IMG/VR virus record: IMGVR_UViG_3300046642_000231
Coordinates: 1 to 58,563 of that record
Origin: a virus
Length of the DNA stretch: 58,563 nt
Strand: one strand, 5' to 3'
The notes under the pieces are model-generated. The model was not told the DNA's origin, searched no databases, and saw nothing but the letters and a program-made list of their open reading frames with translations. Positions within the stretch are counted from its first letter, which is position 1; each line of letters opens with the position of its first letter. Below, piece by piece: positions 38,607 through 46,381 of this stretch. Position numbers and translations under genes: made by a program.

Positions 38607-39869
38607 ATGGCAGTACGTCTGCAAGCTAGAATCTATGCACCAGATGGATCACCTCTGACGGTGATTGAGGATTACCAATCATTGCAAGTGCAGCATCGGT
38701 TGAATGACTTCGACACGCACGTGTTACAACTGGACAAAGCCCGTCATAACCAGTGGCGTGCATTTACTAAGGATTGCTTTGTAGAGGTACTACGGAGCGA
38801 CCTTGCCAGGGGACTTGATTGGTACCAGGAGTACATTGGCTTCCACCGTACTCCACAACACCAGGTCACTGAGCAAGGTAGCCAGATATTTACCAGTTAC
38901 GGTCGTAGCATGGAAGACTTGCTGCACCGGCGAGTGATACTCTATGCTGCTGAGACTCCCTACACTAAAAAGGGATACTCAGCTATGATTGATGGCCATT
39001 ACGTAGGGGTACCTGCGGATGATGTAATCAAAGCCTACGTGCGGGAGAACATTGGTGAGTTAGCTGACAACGTATCACGCCTAACTTTCGGTAGCATACC
39101 TACCTGGACGACGGAACCAGACACCAGTGAAGCACCACTATGGGCTGGTGAGATAGCGTGGCGTAACCTCCTAGACGTGGTACAGGAGATTGCCAATAGC
39201 TCTGTTAACTTAGCCGCAGACCCACCCAATGTCATACCGCGTCAAATTGACTTCAAGGTATTACTCACCAGCTTGAATCCACCTAGCTTCCTGTTCGTTA
39301 CTGGTCACCCCATGCTAGGTAGGGATCTCACCATTACCAACCCACCAGTAACCTTCGGTCTGCAATTCGGTAACCTCAGCAACATCAACTACACACTGAG
39401 TGCTACGGAAGAGGCCACCGTAATTGTTGCCACCGGGTTAGGTATGAACTCGGATCGCCTCACCTGGCTCATCCGTAATGAGGCAGCCATTGCAGCCAGC
39501 CCGTGGAACAACATCGAGTTTGTGCGGGACAACCGAGTTAATGAGTCACACGAGTCACTAGCTACTACAGCACAGAAGGTACTGATAGAACTAGGTGCAC
39601 AAGAGAACTTCAAGTTCGCACCTATCCAAACCAATCAACTGTGCTATGGACGTGATTACTCAATGGGTGACAAGGTACTGATTAGCTTCGAGGGTATTAC
39701 CCGTGCCAAGCGCCTGACGGGTGTATCACTCACTTCTAACCAAACCGACACCGAGCAGCTTACCTTTGACTTTAGTGACGTGCTACCAGTTAGCTTCGAG
39801 CCAGTAAGTGACGCAGTACGCTCACTCAGCAACCACATCCAGGCAGTAGAACACTCAGGGGAAATATAA
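38607..39869 (+). CDS. Siphovirus Gp37-like tail protein (ReqiPepy6 Gp37 type), displaced
   Basis: A 420-residue protein. The N-terminus with IYAPDGSPLTVIEDYQSLQVQHRLNDFDTHVL, the YIGFHRTP turn and the later YGRSMEDLLHRRVI, LAADPPNVI region match the siphovirus ReqiPepy6 Gp37-like family of tail-tip proteins, which normally follow the Dit gene. Here it sits on the opposite strand among replication genes, about 6.9 kb from Dit. Either it moved, or it has a second use. Confidence 0.7.
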   Translation: MAVRLQARIYAPDGSPLTVIEDYQSLQVQHRLNDFDTHVLQLDKARHNQWRAFTKDCFVEVLRSDLARGLDWYQEYIGFHRTPQHQVTEQGSQIFTSYGRSMEDLLHRRVILYAAETPYTKKGYSAMIDGHYVGVPADDVIKAYVRENIGELADNVSRLTFGSIPTWTTEPDTSEAPLWAGEIAWRNLLDVVQEIANSSVNLAADPPNVIPRQIDFKVLLTSLNPPSFLFVTGHPMLGRDLTITNPPVTFGLQFGNLSNINYTLSATEEATVIVATGLGMNSDRLTWLIRNEAAIAASPWNNIEFVRDNRVNESHESLATTAQKVLIELGAQENFKFAPIQTNQLCYGRDYSMGDKVLISFEGITRAKRLTGVSLTSNQTDTEQLTFDFSDVLPVSFEPVSDAVRSLSNHIQAVEHSGEI

Positions 39870-40211
39870 GTGCACGAGACAAAGTGCCCACTAGTAGTTT
39901 GCCTATGCGGATCTACGAGGTTTTGGGAGGCATTCAGAGATGAGGGACTTAGACTCACTTTAGAAGGTAAGATCGTACTCAGCATTGGTATTGCTGCACC
40001 AGATTCTATTACTTTTGCGAATCCTGACAGTCCAGAGACTAGACTTATTAAATCACGTCTGGACGTACTACACTTCCGCAAGATAGACTTAGCGGATGAA
40101 ATCCTTGTACTCAACGTTGGTGGTTATATTGGAGAATCTACCGAACGAGAGATAGCTTACGCAGAGAGTACGGGTAAGGTAATTCAATACTTAGAGTCGT
40201 ACCATGAGTAG
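39870..40211 (+). CDS. Nucleoside 2-deoxyribosyltransferase-like protein
   Basis: A 113-residue protein from GTG at 39870. VVCLCGSTRFWEAFRDEGLR at the start and KIDLADEILVLNVGGYIGES, STEREIAYAESTGKVI at the end match small deoxyribosyltransferase-like (SLOG-type) phage enzymes, which act on nucleosides or nucleotides. Probably part of pool management with the MazG-like and dCMP deaminase genes. Confidence 0.7.
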   Translation: MHETKCPLVVCLCGSTRFWEAFRDEGLRLTLEGKIVLSIGIAAPDSITFANPDSPETRLIKSRLDVLHFRKIDLADEILVLNVGGYIGESTEREIAYAESTGKVIQYLESYHE

Positions 40212-40620
40212 TAGAGGAGCAAGTGCAAGTACACTTTCCAAGCGAAATAATTTTGCTTACTTGCTACGATCTTTGCGCCAACGTCAAGGTCTTACCGCAG
40301 CACAACTTAGTAGAGCTGCCCTAGTAGATCATAGCTACATCACCCGCCTAGAAACCGGCCAGCGTAAGGGATGTAGTAGAACTGTAGCACTAGCTTTAGC
40401 AGAGGGGTTGAATCTTAATCACAAAGAGACAAACAACCTGCTCATAGCTACTGGACATGCACCAACTACCATAGGACCGCAGGTTAAAATAACCTCAGCA
40501 GTATTAGCAGTAAGTGCGCTAGAATCCGAACCAACCATGACTGCTGAGTCCAGACAAGCATTCGAGCAAGTAATCATCAACATCTGTAACCATTGGAGAT
40601 CGTTACCAGATGTCAGCTAA
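40204..40620 (+). CDS. XRE-family helix-turn-helix regulator
   Basis: A 138-residue protein. LTAAQLSRAALVDHSYITRLETGQRKGCSRTVALALAEGL is a classical Cro/CI helix-turn-helix (about residues 30-70). The C-terminal half is helical and could dimerise. Placed far into the operon, so it may act late or autoregulate. Confidence 0.8.
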   Translation: MSSRGASASTLSKRNNFAYLLRSLRQRQGLTAAQLSRAALVDHSYITRLETGQRKGCSRTVALALAEGLNLNHKETNNLLIATGHAPTTIGPQVKITSAVLAVSALESEPTMTAESRQAFEQVIINICNHWRSLPDVS

Positions 40621-40972
40621 GCACAGTTACACCTTTACCTATTGCATCAGCTTCAATACCTGGATACCAGAACCTACCTTACGTGAGGCAATAGAACGTC
40701 GTAAGGATGGGGAGAGTATAGAACACCTAGCTGATGACTTAGAAATACCATACCCTACATTACGATATACGCTCATGCGCCTTGGTATGGTGGGTAAACC
40801 CTATAAGCATATTGCAACTGAATCATACTGTAAAGAGTGTGGGAGGTTATTTAACGGTTCTACCAGGCAAAAGTACTGTTGTCCAGCGTGTAGAAAATCA
40901 CACGACTATCAACGTAGAGTAGCAACTAATGGTAAGCAATACCAACCGAGGAGTAGAGCTAATGTACAGTGA
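40610..40972 (+). CDS. Helix-turn-helix plus zinc-ribbon protein
   Basis: A 120-residue protein. GESIEHLADDLEIPYPTLRYTLMRLG is a helix-turn-helix, followed by CKECGRLFNGSTRQKYCCPAC with four Cys, a zinc ribbon, and a basic tail (HDYQRRVATNGKQ). Likely a DNA-binding regulator. Overlaps the XRE gene. Confidence 0.7.
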   Translation: MSAKHSYTFTYCISFNTWIPEPTLREAIERRKDGESIEHLADDLEIPYPTLRYTLMRLGMVGKPYKHIATESYCKECGRLFNGSTRQKYCCPACRKSHDYQRRVATNGKQYQPRSRANVQ

Positions 40973-41291
40973 CGAGCGGATACTAAGCAGTGATCGACTC
41001 GCACGGACTAGAGAGTGGTTCTCGGTTGGTGGGCAGCCTAATGGGCTGGTGGTGTTATCTCTGCTCGATCACATCGACGCGCTGGCCGAGCAGCTCGCCG
41101 CCGCCGAGGGCCGGGCGGTGGAGGCAGATGAGTTGCTCTATCTCGCCTGGGGCGTCATCGCCAATGTGCGTAATGGGAACTGGGAGGGCGAATCTGACGA
41201 GTGGCAGGCAGCGGCGGTACGCTGGCGAGACCGTTGGTCCGCGTCCATAGCACCGGCCCGCGCGACGGGGGAGGAGGTGGACCGTGGCTGA
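40962..41291 (+). CDS. Hypothetical protein in a GC-rich insert (WEGESDEW type)
   Basis: ATG at 40962 (GAGGAG before it). The first 30 residues have the normal base usage; the rest (IDALAEQLAAAEGRAVEADE, then LAWGVIANVRNGNWEGESDEW, WRDRW) is GC-rich. The motif AN-GNW-E-EW--AA--W-D is familiar from small phage proteins of unknown function. 109 residues, coiled-coil-like in the middle. Confidence 0.6.
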   Translation: MYSDERILSSDRLARTREWFSVGGQPNGLVVLSLLDHIDALAEQLAAAEGRAVEADELLYLAWGVIANVRNGNWEGESDEWQAAAVRWRDRWSASIAPARATGEEVDRG

Positions 41292-41545
41292 GGGGCAGGG
41301 CGCGCGGCTGCTCCCGCAAGAACTGGACACCATTCGCCAACATCGTCAGCAGACATCGAATAGTTCAAGCCTGATATTGGCGGCGCTGCTTGCTGACCAC
41401 GACGCGCTGGCCGCTGAGAACATCGAGCTGCGGGCGGCGTTAGAGGATGTGCTGCGCATGACTGCCCACAGCTTGCTGACCTCTGGCCAGGAGATTGAGC
41501 GGATCTGTCGCGCGGCGTTGGGTGGGCGCGCGGATGGGAGTGAGT
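41060..41545. other. GC-rich segment of different composition
   Basis: At 41081-41160, 58 of 80 bases are G or C, against roughly half elsewhere. It spans the 3-prime two thirds of one gene and the next whole gene, then ends sharply at the dCMP deaminase gene, which has normal composition. Codon choice (GCG, CTG, GCC, CGG) also differs. It is probably recently acquired. Confidence 0.65.
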
Positions 41546-41547
41546 AA
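41284..41547 (+). CDS. Hypothetical coiled-coil protein in the GC-rich insert
   Basis: An 87-residue protein from GTG at 41284, overlapping the previous gene; GGAGGAGG lies before it. The heptad-like stretch LAALLADHDALAAENIELRAALEDVLRM predicts a coiled coil. Otherwise unrecognised. Its base composition marks it as foreign relative to the flanks. Confidence 0.55.
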   Translation: MAEGQGARLLPQELDTIRQHRQQTSNSSSLILAALLADHDALAAENIELRAALEDVLRMTAHSLLTSGQEIERICRAALGGRADGSE

Positions 41548-42032
41548 TGCGTCCAACCTGGGATGAGACAGTATTCGCAGTAGCACGAGTCATGGCCAAG
41601 CGTAGTACCTGCTTGCGCCTACAAACAGCCGCCGTAATTTGTACACCAGACCACCGCATCATCAGTACTGGCTACAATGGCTCACTACCAGGCCAAGAGC
41701 ATTGCGATGACTACGTGCCTGTAGATATACAAGGCGGATACACAACATTGGGGTATCGTGGTTGTGAGGTAGTAGATAATCATTGCATCCGCACAGTGCA
41801 CGCCGAAGCTAATGCCATACTGCAAGCAGCCAAGTATGGCGTCAGTTTACAAGGCACTACGATGTATAGCCTACATCGTACCTGTGTACAGTGTTCCAAG
41901 GCCATCGTGCAGGCTGGTATAATAGAGGTAGTGTTCGCTGAGCCGTACCGCGATGACGACGCCGAGTCAGTTAGTGCTACACGCAAGCTCACCACAGCAG
42001 GAGTAATAGTTCATAACTATGCGCTCGATTAA
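41547..42032 (+). CDS. dCMP/cytidine deaminase
   Basis: A 161-residue zinc deaminase with His85-Ala-Glu87 and Cys113-x2-Cys116, the catalytic zinc ligands and Glu. Extra N-terminal Cys/His residues (EHCDDY, CEVVDNHC) are as in dCMP deaminases, which make dUMP for dTTP synthesis. No thymidylate synthase was seen, so it probably feeds the host enzyme. ATG overlaps the preceding stop (TAATG). Confidence 0.85.
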   Translation: MRPTWDETVFAVARVMAKRSTCLRLQTAAVICTPDHRIISTGYNGSLPGQEHCDDYVPVDIQGGYTTLGYRGCEVVDNHCIRTVHAEANAILQAAKYGVSLQGTTMYSLHRTCVQCSKAIVQAGIIEVVFAEPYRDDDAESVSATRKLTTAGVIVHNYALD

Positions 42033-42177
42033 AGGCAATCGCTTCGAGCGCATCAAGTGCTCGTGCATAGTACCGAAGCTCTGTAACAAATGCAACAGGA
42101 CTGGCTACTTGTTAGTGCCAGTCCCATTGTATGCCTGGGCTATTCGAGATCAGTTACGTAAGGGGACATTACCATAA
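42019..42177 (+). CDS. Small zinc-finger protein, last gene of the plus arm
   Basis: A 52-residue basic protein from ATG at 42019, overlapping the deaminase gene. CSC and CNKCNRTGY give a CxxC-type zinc motif with a DnaJ-like flavour. Ends ten bases from the convergent holin-candidate stop. Confidence 0.55.
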   Translation: MRSIKGNRFERIKCSCIVPKLCNKCNRTGYLLVPVPLYAWAIRDQLRKGTLP

Positions 42178-42187
42178 ATAGTATACC

Positions 42188-42334
42188 CTAGATTGTTGCA
42201 CCGGCAATAGCTGCAATTACCAGGAAGGCCACACCTAACCATTGCCAGCCCAACCCAGTTTGCAACTTCCCCTCAATCCATGCTAGAACAAAGCACACTG
42301 CGGCAAGAACCAGTATGATGTTACCCGGTGTCAT
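42188..42334 (-). CDS. Two-helix holin candidate
   Basis: A 48-residue protein with AGGAGG a few bases before ATG at 42334. Two hydrophobic helices (residues 6-20, IILVLAAVCFVLAWI, and 31-48, QWLGVAFLVIAAIAGATI) are separated by a short polar loop with Glu and Lys, the class II holin shape. It is the last late gene, directly after the GH25 lysozyme, the usual lysis-cassette partner. Holin is inferred from topology and position. Confidence 0.6.
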   Translation of the reverse strand: MTPGNIILVLAAVCFVLAWIEGKLQTGLGWQWLGVAFLVIAAIAGATI

Positions 42335-42343
42335 GGTTACCTC

Positions 42344-43096
42344 CTAAGCTATACGTAGTGCTTTTAGTTGGTCAGCGATGGCTAGTATCTGACTCTTACG
42401 GGGGCCATTCTTCCTGGTGGCCTCTGACACTAACCCATCGTGAATGTTGTAGGTTGCCACCCCCAGGTTGTTAAAGCACACGTCACAGTCAGGCATTGGT
42501 GGCTCCGGTCCTGGTGGTGGTGGCACAGCACTCATAGTTACTGCCTCGTCGAAGCAATCGAGATCCACTGGTGAGCCCTGATACTGGTGCCCGTAGATTT
42601 GACTGTAGGGCCAGTACTTCGAGGTAATGTTAAGGTCGTTATTACCATTGTACACAGCTAGCCATGCAGCACGATCAGCTAACCCACCAATGTACCCACC
42701 CCAGTACCCCTCTACAAACCAATCACCCGTGTAGATACCAGCCCTCAACCCTGCTGACTCAATGCGTTGTACAGCCTCTAGTGCTTGTACTTGGGTAGGG
42801 TAGCTCGACCCGTATAACTCGCAATCTATCCACACGATAGGTACATCAGGCGGGCAAATCGACAGAGCCGATTGTACTTGCTGTGCTACGGCTATATCAC
42901 CGTAGAGCCACATGTACACACCTACCGTACAGCCATTATAACGCACAGATTGTATCTGATCGAGGGAGTGCTGTTGTGGTGGACGTTCAATATCCTGGTA
43001 GAGCCGTACTACTACGTGCTGTGCAGCATACTGCTGGATGAGTGCAGTAAGGTCTGCTGGCTGGTAGGAGCTACAATCGAATCCAGAGACGGTCAC
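42344..43096 (-). CDS. GH25-type lysozyme (endolysin)
   Basis: A 250-residue protein. Asp7 in SGFDCSSY, Asp91 and Glu93 in VWIDCELYG, and later YTGDWFVEGYWGG and SQIYGHQYQGSPVDLDCF match the GH25 (Chalaropsis-type) muramidase barrel. A Pro-rich linker (VPPPPGPEPPMP) leads to a 40-residue C-terminal segment with VATYNIHDGLVSEATRK, maybe a wall-binding region. No signal peptide, so it needs a holin; a candidate lies next. Start overlaps the previous stop (ATGA). Confidence 0.85.
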   Translation of the reverse strand: MTVSGFDCSSYQPADLTALIQQYAAQHVVVRLYQDIERPPQQHSLDQIQSVRYNGCTVGVYMWLYGDIAVAQQVQSALSICPPDVPIVWIDCELYGSSYPTQVQALEAVQRIESAGLRAGIYTGDWFVEGYWGGYIGGLADRAAWLAVYNGNNDLNITSKYWPYSQIYGHQYQGSPVDLDCFDEAVTMSAVPPPPGPEPPMPDCDVCFNNLGVATYNIHDGLVSEATRKNGPRKSQILAIADQLKALRIA

Positions 43097-43437
43097 TTCC
43101 GTTCCCCACCAGCAGCACGCACTTGCTCTGCGATGATGGCCCTGACATCCTCTACCGTAATGGCTGGCACTGCTGGTGCTACAACTACAGCCTCACCACT
43201 ACTCGGTACTACTGCATTGTTGACGACCGTTACGGGTGGCTGCAACGAGCTACCACGACTGGTAATGACCCCACCAATGGCACGAGCATAACTGGCCAGT
43301 AGGATTGGGCCAATCAGTCGTGGGTTCATCAGGGTTGTTATATCGGACGTGGTAAGTACCAACCCCGTAGCAATCACTATTGCATTGAAACTGGGCCACA
43401 CGATTAACTCTTCAAATGCCTTGAAATCATAGTTCAT
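43093..43437 (-). CDS. Small membrane-associated late protein
   Basis: A 114-residue protein. Two hydrophobic stretches lie at about 16-30 and 40-55; the C-terminus is Val/Pro/Ala-rich and ends with a helix (VEDVRAIIAEQVRAAGG). Coupled to the lysozyme by ATGA. Possibly part of the lysis system or a tail-associated membrane protein. Confidence 0.5.
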   Translation of the reverse strand: MNYDFKAFEELIVWPSFNAIVIATGLVLTTSDITTLMNPRLIGPILLASYARAIGGVITSRGSSLQPPVTVVNNAVVPSSGEAVVVAPAVPAITVEDVRAIIAEQVRAAGGERK

Positions 43438-43844
43438 TTTCTGGTAACCCCCTTACTTCTAGGTGCCTGATTACGCTCCCGCAACATAGACAACAAGGCT
43501 TCACGGCTAATATGGTCCATAACGGCATTAACTATTAGAAGTACTTCCCAGGCAATGATAAAGAGAGACCCAAAGAGGGTAGCCGCTGAGTATGTCATAG
43601 GAGGTTGTGGTGCTGTCATAGAACTAACCCCCAGCAACACTACACACAACTGAGTAGTAGTGTATAATACTTGGCGCCGTATATTGGTCTTAGCAACTAG
43701 TATTTCCTCTGGTACACTTCCATGCCTTACTACTTCTCGGTAATCTGTAGTACAGAGTTGAAGTAAGAGGCTATGTACTGTCACTCCTATCATCCCTATC
43801 CCCGTCCATATCACCTCCCCCCACGTTATAGTTTCGTTCAACAT
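43434..43844 (-). CDS. Three-helix membrane protein in the lysis region
   Basis: A 136-residue protein with three hydrophobic segments: GIGMIGVTVHSLLLQL (about 15-30), TTQLCVVLLGVSSM (about 62-76) and LFGSLFIIAWEVLLIVNAVM (about 90-109), followed by a basic tail. Start ATG at 43844 overlaps the next gene upstream by 74 bases; ATG at 43796 is possible. Holin or antiholin is plausible. Confidence 0.5.
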   Translation of the reverse strand: MLNETITWGEVIWTGIGMIGVTVHSLLLQLCTTDYREVVRHGSVPEEILVAKTNIRRQVLYTTTQLCVVLLGVSSMTAPQPPMTYSAATLFGSLFIIAWEVLLIVNAVMDHISREALLSMLRERNQAPRSKGVTRK

Positions 43845-43989
43845 TTGGTGTTCTACCTCGCACCCTAGTTTCGATGGCCAGAGCTTCTAGCCGGTACAGT
43901 ACACTGAGAAACTCTTCCTTGGTCTTATTAACTTCCTCGTCAACGTTCTTACCCTTGCCCCCAAATATCTTATGCACCCATTCTCTCAC
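43771..43989 (-). CDS. Hypothetical 72-residue late protein
   Basis: Basic helical first half (REWVHKIFGGKGKNVDEEVN; EEFLSVLYRLEALAIE), then a polar acidic end (GGGDMDGDRDDRSDST). No family. Overlaps the following gene in another frame. Confidence 0.4.
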   Translation of the reverse strand: MREWVHKIFGGKGKNVDEEVNKTKEEFLSVLYRLEALAIETRVRGRTPNVERNYNVGGGDMDGDRDDRSDST

Positions 43990-44183
43990 AGTTGGCGCTC
44001 CACCCGTGCAGCACTAGACCGTGTTTCTCGCAACATCTCCAGGCAAAGTGATTCATACTTATCAGCCCTTGCTTTCTGTTCCGTATAAGCCCAGCCAAAG
44101 ACAAACCACCGTAGAGACCCAGCCACTATTACGAACACCCCTAGCCCTGCATTTAGCAGTTTGCTTATTGTCTCACCATCCAC
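43986..44183 (-). CDS. Small one-helix membrane protein
   Basis: A 65-residue protein: one membrane helix (LGVFVIVAGSLRWFVFGWAY), then a charged coiled-coil-like tail (TEQKARADKYESLCLEMLRE). This layout is like i-spanins or anchored lysis accessories. Coupled by ATGA to the next gene. Confidence 0.5.
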   Translation of the reverse strand: MDGETISKLLNAGLGVFVIVAGSLRWFVFGWAYTEQKARADKYESLCLEMLRETRSSAARVERQL

Positions 44184-44206
44184 CTTTTAGCCTTTTCATT
44201 AATACA

Positions 44207-44329
44207 TTAAGCAACGGGTACACCTTCCGTCAACTCTAACCAGTCCTTTACTCCTGAGTGCTTAGGACAGAACATCACAATGAATGTCCGATCCATGCAC
44301 CACAGTACCACACAGTTACAATCTAACAT
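44207..44329 (-). CDS. Doubtful 40-residue reading frame
   Basis: A possible small Cys-containing protein (DCNCVVLWCMDRTFIVMFCPKH) in the gap between the appendage gene and the membrane proteins. No clear ribosome site before ATG at 44329, and the frame is open further upstream into the neighbouring gene. It may not be real. Confidence 0.3.
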   Translation of the reverse strand: MLDCNCVVLWCMDRTFIVMFCPKHSGVKDWLELTEGVPVA

Positions 44330-44369
44330 TGTAACTGATTCTATGTCAGTGGTACCAGTGCCTAACCCA

Positions 44370-45443
44370 TTAACTAGCGCAGATTGCAACAAGAGACGAC
44401 CCCGACAGGACGGCAGTATAGTTGCTAACGTCCGGTACATTCTGCACGAAGGTAAGACTCAGGTTATCAGCATCGGTAACCACGATGTATCCAACTATAT
44501 GTAGGAGAGTAGCCCCAGTCAGCACCCCAAAGGCCAACCCACTATTCAGTGCTGTAGCTACTGAGCTACCAACTAAGGTAGGATCGGTTGGGTCAAGTCC
44601 CAACGCCCCATACATCACTCGGGTGGTAGTACCAGCATAACCAATAGCAACCTGGATGCCCTCAGCAGTGGTAACTGCCTGTACCGCTAGGATGGCATCG
44701 AACTTATAGGAACCTGCTGCTGGCAATGCTACTGTCAGGGGAGTGTCAGTACCACCATTGGACACCAGGCTGTCAGCCACCATGACATCACTTACAGCTA
44801 CCTGTATACCGTGTGCATGGTCACCCTTACTGTAGTTGCTACTACTACCAGCCACCCCAGCAACACCTGGAGTCAAGTCAGCTACGGTTACCTCACCAGC
44901 AGGGGCACCACTTAAGTTACTGAATGCGTGCTTGGTACCAGTCTCAGCGGATTGATCCCCATGTACTGGTAGCATCACTCTGTCGTCAGTAAGAGTGATA
45001 ACTGCACCAGTAGTAATGGATGCCCGCCAGAGTGGAGTATCCCAGGTAACCCCCGCGCTTTGTACCAAAGCCGGGGCTCCGCCACCCTCTACCCCAGCAA
45101 TCTGTACCAATCTAACAGTTTGTGCTGACCACGACTTACGCAGCACAATCCTATCTACCCGTGTGCTACCGCTAGGTGTAGCCACGGTGAATACCACGTT
45201 GGCATCGCTATCATGCACGGTACCATAAGCTACCCCAGTACCAGCCGCAATAGTTACCTGGTTGCTACCAATAGTAGCCCCATACTGTGATCTAGCCCCC
45301 CGTGCTACTCCACCAACCCCAGCTACCCCCAATGCACCACACAGTGCATCCAGTACCAATGCAACTTCAGTAGCGAAGTCATACGGTGCAGCGGTAGCAT
45401 CACCAGTAGTAGTTCCGTCCCACATTAGCGAGGTCTGAGTCAT
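44370..45443 (-). CDS. Tail appendage/baseplate-like protein
   Basis: A 357-residue protein with the phage baseplate-style N-terminus (LMWDGTTTGDATAAPYDFATEVALVLDAL), then RVDRIVLRKSW, ITLTDDRVMLP and a Ser/Gly/His linker (GSSSNYSKGDHAHGI), which often joins to a fibre domain; the C-terminus is beta-type. GGAGCAGGG precedes ATG. Probably an outer tail-tip or fibre protein. Confidence 0.65.
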   Translation of the reverse strand: MTQTSLMWDGTTTGDATAAPYDFATEVALVLDALCGALGVAGVGGVARGARSQYGATIGSNQVTIAAGTGVAYGTVHDSDANVVFTVATPSGSTRVDRIVLRKSWSAQTVRLVQIAGVEGGGAPALVQSAGVTWDTPLWRASITTGAVITLTDDRVMLPVHGDQSAETGTKHAFSNLSGAPAGEVTVADLTPGVAGVAGSSSNYSKGDHAHGIQVAVSDVMVADSLVSNGGTDTPLTVALPAAGSYKFDAILAVQAVTTAEGIQVAIGYAGTTTRVMYGALGLDPTDPTLVGSSVATALNSGLAFGVLTGATLLHIVGYIVVTDADNLSLTFVQNVPDVSNYTAVLSGSSLVAICAS

Positions 45444-45454
45444 GTACCCTGCTC

Positions 45455-46378
45455 CTATATTCCGAGGTAGCGGTCAAAGTAGGACATGACCACTCTGCTA
45501 CTACTGTTGGTGCCAGTCATCACTACGGAGATGTTATTCACGCCACTATTGATAGGATTCAATGACCACGCAGTCAAATCACTCTCAGTGGTTATATACC
45601 CAAGCAAGTTAGTACCATCATCAAGAGTAAAAGTCTTCACTCCCGGACTAAGATCCAGTACTGCGGTACGACCGTCCCCTAGTAAGTAGGTGATCTCAAT
45701 GATGTCACCCGTGGTACTATTGGTAATGATGAGACCAGTAAGTGGACCTGTCAAGGTGAAGGTTGGGTAGGAGAGCCACGTACCAGCATAGGTTGATGCC
45801 GAAGCCATAGCAATGTCACTGCTAAAGATGGGGCCAGTAATTGGACCTACCAACTCACTACGAGTGGACGGATCAAACGTCACTGTCCGCACGTGTGGGT
45901 CATACCAAGTAGGGTTACTGGCCTGGAACCTCAGTACTTCAGTGAATGATGCTAAGTCCCACCCATTACCAGTAGGTTGGAAGTTAGGGCCTTGCAGGAT
46001 GAAGCAATCAATAGCCCTCAGCGTACCATCTGATAATTGCTTCTGCAACGTGCCCTCATTTAGTGCATAGGCAGTAGCTTGTAGTCCAGGGTTCAGGGTA
46101 CCTACTAAGAACTCTCGTGCTTGCTCGATAATGGGTACGTAGGAATCCCATTGTCTAACTGTTAACTGCACCACCCGTGGTTGGAGGAAGAAGTCCAGCA
46201 CTGTGTTCCCATGCTGGAACGGTCCCCTCTGTGTGCGATAGTCGATAGGTGGCATTCCCTCACCTTCACTACTTAGCACAGCACGACTGCCGGGTACATC
46301 GAAGGGGTACACTAGGCCATTAGGAGCAATGTACTCATAACGCACTGGGTAGACAGGAGTTCCACAGATAAAGGGCAT
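45455..46378 (-). CDS. Distal tail protein (Dit-like)
   Basis: A 307-residue protein right after the tape measure. FDVPGSRAVLSSEGEGMPPIDYRTQRGPFQHG and TLNPGLQATAYA, then the C-terminal galectin-like part ending in SYFDRYLGI, correspond to siphophage Dit/tail-tip hub proteins. Its AGGAGG ribosome site lies in the last codons of the tape measure gene. Confidence 0.8.
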   Translation of the reverse strand: MPFICGTPVYPVRYEYIAPNGLVYPFDVPGSRAVLSSEGEGMPPIDYRTQRGPFQHGNTVLDFFLQPRVVQLTVRQWDSYVPIIEQAREFLVGTLNPGLQATAYALNEGTLQKQLSDGTLRAIDCFILQGPNFQPTGNGWDLASFTEVLRFQASNPTWYDPHVRTVTFDPSTRSELVGPITGPIFSSDIAMASASTYAGTWLSYPTFTLTGPLTGLIITNSTTGDIIEITYLLGDGRTAVLDLSPGVKTFTLDDGTNLLGYITTESDLTAWSLNPINSGVNNISVVMTGTNSSSRVVMSYFDRYLGI

Positions 46379-46381
46379 ATA

